Shown: positions 31,825-39,951, counted from the first letter of the stretch. The stretch: 64,000 bases of DNA from Glycocaulis profundi (GCA_007050995.1 VJOU01000002.1:149501-213500), one strand, 5' to 3'. Notes: generated from the letters alone by a model not told the origin. Translations and numbers: made by a program.

Positions 31825-32244
31825 ATGACATCGCGATACAACTATCTGACACGGATAATCGGGCCGTCCCGCGTGCTGTATGCCCGGCTGAACGGCGTGC
31901 ACAGGCCCAGCCACAGCCGCCAGAACACCGACCGCGTGGCGGCGCGCATCCGCAAGGGCGAGATTGGCGGGATCGTGTTCGACTACCGCTATGCCAGCTT
32001 CAGCCATGACGAGCTGCAGTTCTCCCACCTCGCCTCGAGCTTCGCGCTCGCCTTCACGCCCGGTTTTCCCGCCGCCTACATCTTCGGATACGATCAGGCC
32101 GCCCATGTGATGATCATGATCCGCGCCCTCAAGCAGCAGGGCGCGGCCACCCAGGGCTTCCTCAATCACCAGGACGCGATCAGGTGGGCCTGCGAAAGAG
32201 CCGAGAAGAACGCCAGGGAGCCCGGCGAGGCCGCCTCCGGCTGA
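31825..32244 (+). CDS. Unknown protein, second of a paralogous pair after flgH
   Basis: A 139-residue soluble protein, paralog of the preceding gene (shared A-R-L-N-G-V, D-Y-R, A-Y-I-F-G positions). Compared with it, the N-terminus is more basic (K-G-E around residue 45) and the C-terminus carries an additional charged helix. It may have its own promoter in the 55-base AT-richer gap upstream. A bidirectional terminator follows at 32268-32296. Function unknown; the flagellar neighbourhood suggests a motility or polarity role, but this is guesswork. Confidence 0.7.
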   Translation: MTSRYNYLTRIIGPSRVLYARLNGVHRPSHSRQNTDRVAARIRKGEIGGIVFDYRYASFSHDELQFSHLASSFALAFTPGFPAAYIFGYDQAAHVMIMIRALKQQGAATQGFLNHQDAIRWACERAEKNAREPGEAASG

Positions 32245-32267
32245 AGCGCGCGCCCGCCAGCGGACAT

Positions 32268-32296
32268 GAAAAAGCCCGGCTCAGGCCGGGCTTTTC
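32268..32296. terminator. Bidirectional terminator between the paralog pair and dksA
   Basis: AAAGCCCGGC (32271-32280) pairs with GCCGGGCTTT (32285-32294) around a four-base loop. A-rich and T-rich flanks make it usable on both strands; it separates two convergent transcripts. Confidence 0.85.
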
Positions 32297-32299
32297 ACG

Positions 32300-32734
32300 T
32301 CAGTCGTCGCGGTGGACCCGCTCGGAGCGCTCATGGCGCTCCTGCGCCTCGAGGCTGAGGGTGGCCACGGGCCGGGCGTCCAGCCGGGCGAGCGCGATGG
32401 GCTCGCCGGTCTCGTCGCAATAGCCGTAGGTGTCCTCGTCGATCCGGCGCAGGGCGGACTCGATCTTGGAGACCAGCTTGCGCTGGCGGTCGCGGGCGCG
32501 CAGTTCCAGCGAGCGGTCGGTCTCGGTGGAGGCGCGATCGGCGAGATCGGGCAGCGCGCCCAGATCCTGCTGCAGGCTGGACAGGGTGGTGCGGCTCTCG
32601 CGGAGTATCTCGTCCCGCCAGGCCATCAGCTTGCGTCGGAAGTATTCCTTCTGGCGCGGGTTCATGAAGTCTTCTTCGTCGCTGGGACGATAGCCGTCGG
32701 GAAGCTCGATCTTCGAGTCCACGATCTTCTTCAT
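32300..32734 (-). CDS. dksA: DksA-type RNA polymerase-binding regulator, single-cysteine form
   Basis: A 144-residue DksA. The coiled-coil tip D-x-x-D-x-A is intact (Asp63, Asp66, Ala68 in L-P-D-L-A-D-R-A), so it should reach the polymerase secondary channel and act with ppGpp. Of the four zinc-finger cysteines only Cys106 remains; the other positions are Thr109, Ser127 and Ala130. Such cysteine-poor DksA proteins occur in alphaproteobacteria and keep the fold without zinc. ATG 32734 gives the usual N-terminus. It sits between flagellar operons. Confidence 0.92.
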   Translation of the reverse strand: MKKIVDSKIELPDGYRPSDEEDFMNPRQKEYFRRKLMAWRDEILRESRTTLSSLQQDLGALPDLADRASTETDRSLELRARDRQRKLVSKIESALRRIDEDTYGYCDETGEPIALARLDARPVATLSLEAQERHERSERVHRDD

Positions 32735-32887
32735 GCGGGTCGCCTCCCCTATGAGAGCCCTCGCCGGAGCGGGCCGGAGAATATTCACACGCGTCCATAA
32801 GTCAACGGCGCGGCGCTGTTGGGGCGTCACTCTGGCGGAAGTGTGAATATACGGGCTTTTCCGCGGCTTAGCTTCAAGCGCGCCTGT

Positions 32888-33310
32888 TCAGGCGTCGTGC
32901 TTGGCCAGCTCCACCGCAGCGCGCGTCTCAACCTCGTCGAGCATCGCCTCAAGGCGAGGATCGTCCACCGAGTCGCGGCGCGTCTTCAACGTGTCGATCA
33001 GCAGGGTCAGTTTCGAACGGGGAATGCCGCCTTCCAGAAGCGCGATCTTGAGGTCGTCCAGAACATCAAGCAGCGAGAAGGCCCGCTCCGTCGCGCGCTT
33101 GCGCGCCTCGGTGAAATCACCCGCCGCCTGCACGGCCAGAAGCGCGTCCACCGAATTGATGGCCGTGGTCCCGCTCAGCGCTGAAGACGAGGAGGATCCG
33201 TGCGAGGACGCTCCCGATTCAACCGCGAAGCCCTGGCCGCCCGATCCGGCGCGCGCGGACTTCCGGGTCGAGGATGGAGCCTGTGCGGGGCGCGGTCCTG
33301 TGACTTTCAT
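32888..33310 (-). CDS. fliX: Flagellar assembly regulator FliX
   Basis: A 140-residue protein. The N-terminus M-K-V-T-G-P-R, a Ser/Gly-rich stretch and the C-terminal L-L-D-V-L-D-D-L-K-I-A-L-L-E-G and D-P-R-L-E-A-M-L-D-E-V-E-T-R-A-A-V-E-L-A-K blocks match FliX. In Caulobacter FliX couples early basal-body assembly to the sigma54 activator FlbD. It is divergent from flgI, as in Caulobacter, with a CtrA-type box 50 bases before its start. Confidence 0.9.
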   Translation of the reverse strand: MKVTGPRPAQAPSSTRKSARAGSGGQGFAVESGASSHGSSSSSALSGTTAINSVDALLAVQAAGDFTEARKRATERAFSLLDVLDDLKIALLEGGIPRSKLTLLIDTLKTRRDSVDDPRLEAMLDEVETRAAVELAKHDA

Positions 33311-33360
33311 GAGGGGAGTCCCTCTCCTCGAAGTGCCCGGCGACACTGTATCGCACCGTG

Positions 33361-33375
33361 TTAAGAGAGGTTTAA
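33361..33375 (-). promoter_or_regulatory. CtrA-type box upstream of fliX
   Basis: TTAA-GAGAGGT-TTAA matches TTAA-N7-TTAA exactly. It is centred about 58 bases before the fliX start codon, consistent with class II control of fliX by CtrA. Confidence 0.75.
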
Positions 33376-33402
33376 GCGTGTTCGGCGCTTAGGCAAATCT
33401 TT

Positions 33403-33426
33403 CCCGGCAGAACCCGCCCCGGCAGA
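33403..33426 (+). promoter_or_regulatory. Direct repeat CCCGGCAGA, candidate FlbD-type enhancer
   Basis: CCCGGCAGA occurs at 33403-33411 and 33418-33426, about 85-110 bases upstream of the predicted flgI transcription start, the usual distance for an enhancer of a sigma54 promoter. Binding is inferred. Confidence 0.4.
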
Positions 33427-33478
33427 TCGATCCCCTTCGGGCGTTCACGCAATTCACTGAAATGTAGGCATTTTATTT

Positions 33479-33503
33479 GAATTAACCTTGGCACGCATTT
33501 CGC
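33479..33503 (+). promoter_or_regulatory. Sigma54-type promoter of flgI
   Basis: TGGCACGCATTTCGC (33489-33503) has a perfect -24 element and a -12 element with TCGC instead of TTGC. GAATTAACC (33479-33487) precedes it exactly as at the flgF promoter. The predicted start is near 33515, 45 bases before flgI. Confidence 0.75.
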
Positions 33504-33559
33504 ATGGCCGGGCGCGAGAGGGCTTTGCCGCCTTCGCTTCGAACCCGCGGAGAACCGCC

Positions 33560-34669
33560 ATGCTCAGACGCCTCGCCCCCGCCCTGCTGGCTCTCGCCGT
33601 CGTCCTGACGGCGGGTGCGGACGCGCTGGCCAATCCGCGCATCAAGGACATCGCCGACGTCGAGGGGGTCCGGGAGAACCAGCTGGTGGGCTACGGCCTG
33701 GTGGTGGGTCTGGACGGATCGGGCGACACGCTGCGCAACTCCGCCTTCACCCGCCAATCCATGAACTCGCTGCTCGAGCGCTTCGGCGTGAACGTGCGCG
33801 ACGTGGACCTCCGGACCGGCAACGTGGCCGCGGTGATGATCACCGCCAATCTGCCTCCCTTCGCCACCCAGGGCTCGCGCATGGACGTGACGGTCTCCGC
33901 GCTGGGCGACGCGGACAGCCTGCAGGGCGGGGTGCTGATCGCCACGCCGCTGATGGGCGCGGACGGGCAGGTCTATGCGGTGGCCCAGGGCTCGGTGGCC
34001 GTGGGCGGCTTCTCAGCGCAGGGCGCGGCGGCCTCGATCACCCGCGGCGTGCCCACCAACGGGCGCATCGCGAACGGCGCGATCATCGAGCGCGAGGTGC
34101 GCTCGGACTTCGGCTCTGAAGAGTCCATCCGCCTCTCGCTGCGCAATCCCGACTTCACCACCGCCCGGCGCATGGCCGACGCCATCAACGCCTACATGGG
34201 CGGCGGTGCGGCCCGCGCGCTGGACCCTGCCACGGTCCGCCTCGACCGCCCCTCGGGCTATCGCGGCGACATGGTGAGCATGGTCGCGGACATCGAGCAG
34301 ATCCGGGTCGCCGCGGACATGCGCGCCCGCGTCGTGATCGACGAGGGCACGGGCACCATCGTGATGGGCGAGAACGTGCGCGTCTCAACCGTCGCCATCG
34401 CCCAGGGCAACCTGACCATCACCGTCTCCGAGAGCGCCTTCGTCAGCCAGCCCGCCCCGTTCTCGGACGGCGAGACGGTGGTGGTGCCCCAGACGGCGGT
34501 CACCGCGGACGAGGACATGCGCCAGCTCGGCGTGCTCGAACAGACCGTCTCCCTGCGCCAGCTCGTGGACGGGCTGAACGCGCTGGGGGTCAGCCCGCGC
34601 GACATGATCACCATCCTGCAGACCATCGCCGCGGCCGGCGCGCTGCAGGCTGAGATCGAGGTGCTGTGA
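33560..34669 (+). CDS. flgI: Flagellar P-ring protein FlgI
   Basis: A 369-residue periplasmic P-ring subunit. It has a signal peptide ending A-L-A-N, then the highly conserved R-I-K-D-I-A-D-V-E-G-V-R-E-N-Q-L-V-G-Y-G block, G-L-x-G-T/S-G-D-x-x-R/N, N-V-A-A-V-M-I-T-A-x-L-P-P-F and the late L-V-x-G-L-N-x-L-G. The start at 33560 is chosen because a longer frame would read through the promoter. First gene of flgI-flgJ/cheL-flbY; its stop overlaps the next ATG. Confidence 0.96.
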   Translation: MLRRLAPALLALAVVLTAGADALANPRIKDIADVEGVRENQLVGYGLVVGLDGSGDTLRNSAFTRQSMNSLLERFGVNVRDVDLRTGNVAAVMITANLPPFATQGSRMDVTVSALGDADSLQGGVLIATPLMGADGQVYAVAQGSVAVGGFSAQGAAASITRGVPTNGRIANGAIIEREVRSDFGSEESIRLSLRNPDFTTARRMADAINAYMGGGAARALDPATVRLDRPSGYRGDMVSMVADIEQIRVAADMRARVVIDEGTGTIVMGENVRVSTVAIAQGNLTITVSESAFVSQPAPFSDGETVVVPQTAVTADEDMRQLGVLEQTVSLRQLVDGLNALGVSPRDMITILQTIAAAGALQAEIEVL

Positions 34670-34995
34670 TGGACGCGCTGATGACCGGCCAGATGCAGGC
34701 CGCCCTGCTCCAGTCCTCCGAGCAGGTCCAGGGCCCGCGCCGCCCCGCGAACGAGGCTCAGGCCCGTCAGGTCGCCGAGGAGTTCGAGGCCATGTTCCTC
34801 GCGCAGCTCATCGAGCAGATGATGGGCGAGAGCACCGAGAGCGAGGCCTTCGGCGGCGGACCGGGCGAGGCCGCCTTCAAGGGCATGCTCAACGAGGAGT
34901 ACGCCAAGGTGATGGCCAAGGCCGGCGGCATCGGCCTGGCCGACAATCTGACGCGCGAGATTCTGCGCATGCAAGAAACCGGAGAGCCGTCATGA
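34669..34995 (+). CDS. flgJ: Single-domain rod-binding protein (FlgJ N-domain/CheL)
   Basis: A 108-residue protein equal to only the N-terminal rod-binding domain of enteric FlgJ; the muramidase domain is absent, as in Caulobacter CheL. The core A-E-E-F-E-A-M-F-L-A-Q-L-I-E-Q-M-M is the family hallmark, with a G-G-I-G-L-A-D motif near the C-terminus. Peptidoglycan cutting must be supplied by another protein. Coupled to flgI by TGATG and overlapping flbY by four bases. Confidence 0.9.
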   Translation: MDALMTGQMQAALLQSSEQVQGPRRPANEAQARQVAEEFEAMFLAQLIEQMMGESTESEAFGGGPGEAAFKGMLNEEYAKVMAKAGGIGLADNLTREILRMQETGEPS

Positions 34996-35432
34996 CCGAA
35001 CTGGCCGCCGCCGACCCGACCGAACGCGCCCGCGAGCTGATCCGGCTCACTGCGCGCCTGACCGAGCTGATCGAGGAGGAGACCGGCCATTTCGAGCGGC
35101 GCGAGCCGCACAAGGCGGTCGACCTTCAGGTGGAGAAGACCCGGCTGGGCTCGATCTACCGGCGCGAGACGCAGCTCGCCGCGAGAGACCCGTCCCGCCT
35201 GTCGGGTCTGGACGCGGCGCTGGGCGGCAAGCTGCGCGAGACCGTCATCGCCTTCGAGGCCGCCCTGGCCCGCAATGGCCGGGTCGTGGAGGCGCTCAAA
35301 GCCATCACCGAGGGCCTTGTGAAGGCCATCGCCGACGAGGCGGCCCGCCAGAGCGCCGCGGACGGCGGCTACGGCCCCGGCGCGATGCAGAGCGCCCGCA
35401 TCGGCGCCATGGCCGTCAGCCAGAGCGCCTGA
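34992..35432 (+). CDS. flbY: Flagellar protein FlbY (FlgN-like)
   Basis: A 146-residue, mostly helical protein with a long N-terminal amphipathic helix (L-I-R-L-T-A-R-L-T-E-L-I-E-E-E), K-T-R-L-G-S-I-Y-R-R-E and a small-residue C-terminus. Position directly after flgI and the single-domain flgJ matches Caulobacter flbY. The fold resembles FlgN-type export chaperones, an inference from helical pattern. It begins inside the flgJ stop (ATGA). Confidence 0.75.
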   Translation: MTELAAADPTERARELIRLTARLTELIEEETGHFERREPHKAVDLQVEKTRLGSIYRRETQLAARDPSRLSGLDAALGGKLRETVIAFEAALARNGRVVEALKAITEGLVKAIADEAARQSAADGGYGPGAMQSARIGAMAVSQSA

Positions 35433-35436
35433 GACG

Positions 35437-35853
35437 TCAGAACAGGTGCGCGATGAACGGGGCGGCCAGCGCCAGCCCCATCAGCGCCTCGAAGCCGATG
35501 GCCAGCGCGTTGTAGCGCGTGCGCACGCCCCGGCCCGCGTCGGCGGCCAGCGACACGCCCCGCCCGATCGCCATGCCCAGCCAATACAGCGCCAGCGCGA
35601 AGCTCGCGCCCGTCACCGCGCCGGACCCGGCCTGAAAACTCATCGCCAGGGTCAGCAGCACCGCGGAATGGGCCAGCAGGATCGCCCCGCCATAGGATGA
35701 CCGGAACTCCGCCCAGCCGCCGGGCCAGCGCGGATCGGGCGCCAGCCGGACCACGCGCGCGCCCCATCGCGGCACGATGAGGCTCGCCAGCCCCATCCCC
35801 GCGCCCACCAGCGCCGCGGCGCCCGCCATCATCCAGGAAACCGGAAAATCCAT
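35437..35853 (-). CDS. Four-helix membrane protein, DUF4345-like
   Basis: A 138-residue integral membrane protein with hydrophobic segments near residues 6-26, 54-72, 79-97 and 116-136. The second loop contains W-A-E-F-R-S-S-Y-G-G and the helix 3-4 turn has G-R-G-V-S-L-A-A-D-A-G-R. The layout resembles DUF4345-type proteins; function unknown. It converges on flbY with four bases between the stops. ATG 35853 is used; a longer frame would include terminator DNA. Confidence 0.65.
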   Translation of the reverse strand: MDFPVSWMMAGAAALVGAGMGLASLIVPRWGARVVRLAPDPRWPGGWAEFRSSYGGAILLAHSAVLLTLAMSFQAGSGAVTGASFALALYWLGMAIGRGVSLAADAGRGVRTRYNALAIGFEALMGLALAAPFIAHLF

Positions 35854-35922
35854 GTCCGCCTCGCCACCCTTGCAACCGGTGTCGATGTAGGGCGGCGCAG
35901 CGCGCTTTCGAGCGGCGGGCAT

Positions 35923-35953
35923 GAAAAAGCCCCGGCCGCGTCCGGCCGGGGCT
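35923..35953 (-). terminator. Rho-independent terminator of the secreted repeat protein gene
   Basis: AGCCCCGGCC (35928-35937) pairs with GGCCGGGGCT (35944-35953). On the minus strand the stem is followed by TTTTT. It lies about 60 bases after the stop of the gene at 36012-36884. Confidence 0.8.
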
Positions 35954-36011
35954 CCATTCACTCATGCACTCAGCTCGGGAAGATTGCTCCTCCCTCTCTT
36001 AAGATAGTGTA

Positions 36012-36884
36012 TCAGCGCCAGCCGCCAACACCGCCGTCCAGCATCAGTGTCGCCTCGCTGACCGTGCGGCGCTCGACCATGCGCTCGACCATCTCGGTGT
36101 AGTGCTCCTCGAAGCGCTGATAGATGAGCTTCACGCCCGGCCCGTGCAGACGGAGCAGGGAGCGCTCATAGCAGTTGCGCTGCCGCGAAGCGGTGGCGCA
36201 GAAGAGCTCGCCGGACTCCCGGTGGCGCAGGGCCTCGCCCTTGCGGCAGGTGATGGTCTCGCCGCCGTCGAACACGTCCTCGCCGTCCTCGCGCCAGCCG
36301 ATGGTGGCGTGAAGGGCCGTGCCGGCCATGCAGCGATAGATCTCGCCGTCGAAATGGGCGTCCACACGCTCTTCAGGATCGATGCGAGAGGCGGGGTGGG
36401 GCGTGCCGCTGTCATCCACGCAGACCGCGCGGACCAGACGCCAGCCCTCGATCATGCGGGTGCGCTGCTCTTCATAACGCTCCAGCGCCGCGCTCGCCAC
36501 GGCCAGGCCCGACAGGGCGGTGGGAGACGGACCGTGGCCGCCTGAGATGACGCCGCCGCCGCCCGCATAGACGATGTTGGTGTTGGAGGCCCGCGCCGAG
36601 GCGCCCGCCTGGGCCTGAGCCTGGGCGGTGACGTTCACGCCGACATTGACGTTGGTGTTCACGTTCACCCCCACATTCACCTGAGGGCCGCCAATGTTGA
36701 TCGTGGGCGGCACGATGACCGGTCCGCCGATGCAGCACTGTGTCGGCGGAGGCGGCGGGGGCGGCGCGCAGCAACCATTGCCGCCGCCTGATCCGGCGCC
36801 GAATACCTGAGCCTGAGCGGACCCGCCCGCGATACCGAGAGCGATGGCGGCCAGCACGGCTGCGTGTCGATTTGAAACGCGCAT
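36012..36884 (-). CDS. Secreted protein with Asn-Val repeats, function unknown
   Basis: A 290-residue protein with a signal peptide (cleavage near A-Q-A-Q). Mature sequence starts Gly-rich with C-C-A-P-P-P-P-P-P-P and a second C-C pair, then an alternating N-V-N/N-V-G-V-N stretch (about residues 66-86) and an A-Q-A-Q-A run, suggesting a beta-strand or amyloid-like segment. The C-terminal half is globular with four or more cysteines (V-C-V-D, R-C-M-A, T-C-R-K, F-C-A-T, N-C-Y). No family recognised; probably periplasmic or surface-exposed. Confidence 0.7.
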   Translation of the reverse strand: MRVSNRHAAVLAAIALGIAGGSAQAQVFGAGSGGGNGCCAPPPPPPPTQCCIGGPVIVPPTINIGGPQVNVGVNVNTNVNVGVNVTAQAQAQAGASARASNTNIVYAGGGGVISGGHGPSPTALSGLAVASAALERYEEQRTRMIEGWRLVRAVCVDDSGTPHPASRIDPEERVDAHFDGEIYRCMAGTALHATIGWREDGEDVFDGGETITCRKGEALRHRESGELFCATASRQRNCYERSLLRLHGPGVKLIYQRFEEHYTEMVERMVERRTVSEATLMLDGGVGGWR

Positions 36885-37088
36885 GAGCGATCTCCGTTCT
36901 GTTCGCCGCTCCCGTCGCAACATCGGGGCCAGAGCCAGGGGGCGCCCCGTTCTCAGCGATCCGGCGCGGACTGGCAGGGCGCTTGCAGTGGAGGGCGGGC
37001 AACTGCGCGGCGTGTCCGGTTTCGCGACTTCGGCACGCCGCGCGCATGGGGGAACCGGACCCGCTTCAAGGCGGGGCAAGGACACGTC

Positions 37089-37634
37089 TTGAGACACGCG
37101 AACACCAGACTGCTCTTCGATTACTGGACGGCCCGGCGTTCGGGCCGTGTCGCTCCGGCGCGCGCGGACATCGCGCCCGACGAGCTGGAGGCGCTGATGC
37201 CCCGCCTGTTCATCCTCAGACGGATGGACCGGGATCATCACGTGTTCCGTCTGGCCGGGGAGACGATGCGCGCCCTCCACCAGCGCGACCTGAAGGACCA
37301 CAATTTTCTCAGCCTGTGGCGCGGCCACGACCGCGCGCACATGAGCGCGCTGATCGAAGGCGCGCTGGGCGCGTGCGCGCCCGCCACCGCCCTGGCCGAA
37401 GCCCGGTCCATGAACGGGCGCTCGATGCCCGTGGAGATGGCCTTCCTGCCCCTGACCGGTCCTGAAGGCTATGTCGACCGCTGTCTGGGGCTTTACCAGC
37501 CGCTGGCCCCCGGCGGGCTGGGCGGACGTCCGGCGGTCCGTCACGTGCTGCGCGAGGTCCGTCCCGCCGCCGTGGGCGAGCCCGCTTTCGAAGCGACCGC
37601 GCAGGCCGACGCCTTCGCGGCCAATGATCTGTAG
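37089..37634 (+). CDS. PAS-domain protein (PF07310 type)
   Basis: A 181-residue protein made of one PAS-like domain: Y-W-T-A-R-R-S-G-R at the start, D-I-A-P-D-E-L, L-P/M-P-R-L-F-I-L, F-R-L-A-G-E-T and a late V-E-M-A-F-L-P-L-T are characteristic of the alphaproteobacterial PAS_5 group. No ATG suits the start; TTG 37089, preceded by CAAGGA, gives the family N-terminus. It is 12 bases upstream of a tandem-PilZ gene, so it may act in cyclic-di-GMP signalling. Confidence 0.8.
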   Translation: MRHANTRLLFDYWTARRSGRVAPARADIAPDELEALMPRLFILRRMDRDHHVFRLAGETMRALHQRDLKDHNFLSLWRGHDRAHMSALIEGALGACAPATALAEARSMNGRSMPVEMAFLPLTGPEGYVDRCLGLYQPLAPGGLGGRPAVRHVLREVRPAAVGEPAFEATAQADAFAANDL

Positions 37635-37646
37635 GAGGGACGGACC

Positions 37647-38360
37647 ATGACCGTCATCCGCTTCCCCAGACAGCCCCGTGATGAAACTGTTAACCGAGCC
37701 CCAATAGGTTCGGTCAGGACAGTGAGGGGCCGCATGACCGCACACGCCGACGCCCGGCTGGACCGCCGCAAGATCCGCATCGCCGCCCTGGGCGCCCAGG
37801 AGAAGCGGCGCCATCGGCGCGTGAAACTGTCCCTTCCCGGCCGCTATCTGGATTCCGAAGGCGGGGAATACGCCTGCAAGCTGGTGGACATCTCCCCGGG
37901 CGGCGGCCGCATCGCCACCGAGCACCCGCCGACGCCGGGCGAGCGCGTGGTGATGATCCTCGCCGGTCTGGGCCGCATCGAAGGCGAGGTCATCCGGGCG
38001 GGCAAGGCGGGCTTCGCCGCCCGTTTCATGGCCACCCAGCGCAAGCGCGACAAGCTGGCCGACGCGATCACCTGGCGTTTCAACATGGCACGCCTGGGCC
38101 TTGAGGAAGACCGGGGATCGGCCCGCAAGCCGTCTTCGGGCCGGGCGACGCTCAAACTCAAGGACGGCGTGGTGATCCGCGCCGACGTGCTGGACGTGTC
38201 CATGACCGGGGCGGCCTTCGCCTGCCTGGAACGCCCCCGCGTGGGCGAGACGGTCAAGGTCGGGGACATGAAAGGCCGGGTCGCGCGCTGGCTGGAGAAC
38301 GGCATCGCGGTCGCGTTCGACCCGCCCGAGCCCCCTCAAGCCGAGCCCTCCGCCGATTGA
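37647..38360 (+). CDS. Tandem PilZ-domain protein
   Basis: A 237-residue protein with two PilZ domains. The first (about residues 52-140) has the binding motif R-R-H-R-R and D-I-S-P-G-G, so it should bind cyclic di-GMP. The second (about residues 150-225) keeps D-V-S-M-T-G-A but lacks the Arg motif, so it is probably non-binding. A second in-frame ATG at 37734 would give a protein starting just before the first domain. Paired with the PAS gene. Confidence 0.82.
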   Translation: MTVIRFPRQPRDETVNRAPIGSVRTVRGRMTAHADARLDRRKIRIAALGAQEKRRHRRVKLSLPGRYLDSEGGEYACKLVDISPGGGRIATEHPPTPGERVVMILAGLGRIEGEVIRAGKAGFAARFMATQRKRDKLADAITWRFNMARLGLEEDRGSARKPSSGRATLKLKDGVVIRADVLDVSMTGAAFACLERPRVGETVKVGDMKGRVARWLENGIAVAFDPPEPPQAEPSAD

Positions 38361-38521
38361 AACCCGTTCGCGTAAACTATTCAGGCGCGAATAAGGCAAA
38401 TCTGTTGCGCGAATGACGCGGGTCCGGGAACCGGGCGCCGCAAACTGTGAAATTAACGGAACCCCTTGCAGGGCATCGCCTTAGGTCAGTCAGACGCAGT
38501 TCTGACACATAAGAGGCGACA

Positions 38522-39877
38522 ATGCGCATCCTCCCCATTTCAAAAACCATTCTGGCCTGCGGCGCGGCCGCGGCGGCGATCACCGCGATCCCGGTCGCGG
38601 CGCATGCCGAAGGCTTCCGGCTTTCGCTCTATTCAGCGCGTGATTTCGGCATGGCCAATTCGGGCAACGCCGCGCTGGCCGACGACGCCAGCACCGTGTT
38701 CACCAACCCCGCGGGCATGACCCGGCTTCAGGGCATGCAGGCCATGGCCGGGGTGCATGCCGTGTATGGCGACGGTTCCTTCGTCAACCAGGGCTCGACC
38801 GATGCGCTGGGCGCGCCGCTTCAGGGCACCGACGGCAGCGGCATCTACAACGACTCCTACATCCCCAGCGGCTTCTTCTCGATGCCCGTTCTGGAAGACC
38901 GGATGTGGGTCGGCATCGGCGTGACGGTGCCTTACGGGCTGAACATCGAGTATCCCGACAGCTCGGTCACCCGCTACCAGAACCTGCGCACCGAGCTTCA
39001 GACCATCGACATCAACCCCTCGGTCGCCTGGAAGGTGAACGAGTGGCTGTCGGTCGGCGCGGGCGTCTCGGCCCAGTACGCGGACGCCACCCTGCGCAAC
39101 GCCATCGATTTCGGCGCCGCCTGCCTGTCCCAGGTCGAGCCGGTCGCGCCGGGCACCTGCGTGCAGACCGGGCTGCTGCCCCAGCAGGCGGACGGCCAGG
39201 TGACCGTGGAAGGCGATGACTGGTCGTATGGCTGGAACGCGGGCGCCCTGATCAGCTTCGCCGAAGGCACCCGGCTGGGCGTCAGCTATCGCTCGGCCAT
39301 CGATCACACCCTGACCGGGGACGCGACCTTCGACGCGCCGCCCGCCGCCCAGGCCGTGTTCAACCCCGCCTTCACCGACACGGACGGCAGCGCCGATCTG
39401 GACCTGCCCGACCGCTGGAGCGTGAGCCTGTATCACCAGATCACCGAGCGTCTGGCCATGACCGGCGACGTGACCTGGACCCGCTGGTCGCGCCTGCAGG
39501 ACCTGACGGTGGAGTTCGACAACCCCGCCCAGCCTGATTCGGGCGAGATCCTGGGCTACCGCAACGCGGTGCGCGCCTCGCTCGGCGCGGAATACATGAC
39601 CGACTGGAACGTCATGGTGCGCGGCGGCGTGGCGGTCGACCAGAGCCCGTCCACCGCCGACACCCGCTCGGCCCGGGCGCCCGATTCCAACCGCACCGTG
39701 CTGGCGCTGGGCGCGAGCTGGGCTCCGGCCCAGAACTGGATCCTCGATCTGGGCTACCAGCACCTGTTCTTCGACGACGCCCCGCTCGATCAGGTGGGCC
39801 CTGCCGGAGAACGGCTGGTCGGCGAGTTCGACAACTCCGCCAACGTGGTCGGCCTGTCGCTGCGCTGGGTGCGCTGA
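38522..39877 (+). CDS. OmpP1/FadL-family outer-membrane transporter
   Basis: A 451-residue outer-membrane beta-barrel for uptake of long-chain fatty acids or other hydrophobic compounds. Signal peptide ends A-H-A-E; the mature start G-F-R-L-S-L-Y-S-A-R-D-F-G-M-A-N-S-G-N-A-A forms the plug, followed by the N-P-A-G-M motif. Aromatic-ended strands and a terminal L-S-L-R-W-V-R complete the barrel. Single gene with a good terminator. Confidence 0.92.
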   Translation: MRILPISKTILACGAAAAAITAIPVAAHAEGFRLSLYSARDFGMANSGNAALADDASTVFTNPAGMTRLQGMQAMAGVHAVYGDGSFVNQGSTDALGAPLQGTDGSGIYNDSYIPSGFFSMPVLEDRMWVGIGVTVPYGLNIEYPDSSVTRYQNLRTELQTIDINPSVAWKVNEWLSVGAGVSAQYADATLRNAIDFGAACLSQVEPVAPGTCVQTGLLPQQADGQVTVEGDDWSYGWNAGALISFAEGTRLGVSYRSAIDHTLTGDATFDAPPAAQAVFNPAFTDTDGSADLDLPDRWSVSLYHQITERLAMTGDVTWTRWSRLQDLTVEFDNPAQPDSGEILGYRNAVRASLGAEYMTDWNVMVRGGVAVDQSPSTADTRSARAPDSNRTVLALGASWAPAQNWILDLGYQHLFFDDAPLDQVGPAGERLVGEFDNSANVVGLSLRWVR

Positions 39878-39900
39878 GGCGACTGGATCGCTGAATGGGA

Positions 39901-39928
39901 AAGGGGAGCCCGGCGGGCTCCCCTTTTT
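39901..39928 (+). terminator. Rho-independent terminator after fadL-type gene
   Basis: GGGGAGCCC (39903-39911) pairs with GGGCTCCCC (39915-39923) around a GGC loop and is followed by TTTTT. Located 25 bases past the stop. Confidence 0.9.
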
Positions 39929-39951
39929 CGTGGCGTGCTGCGAGGCTCGCC

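Noticed and set aside
38435-38480. Sigma54-like GGAAC...TTGC before the FadL-type gene
   Set aside because: The GG-to-GC distance is two bases short of the -24/-12 spacing.
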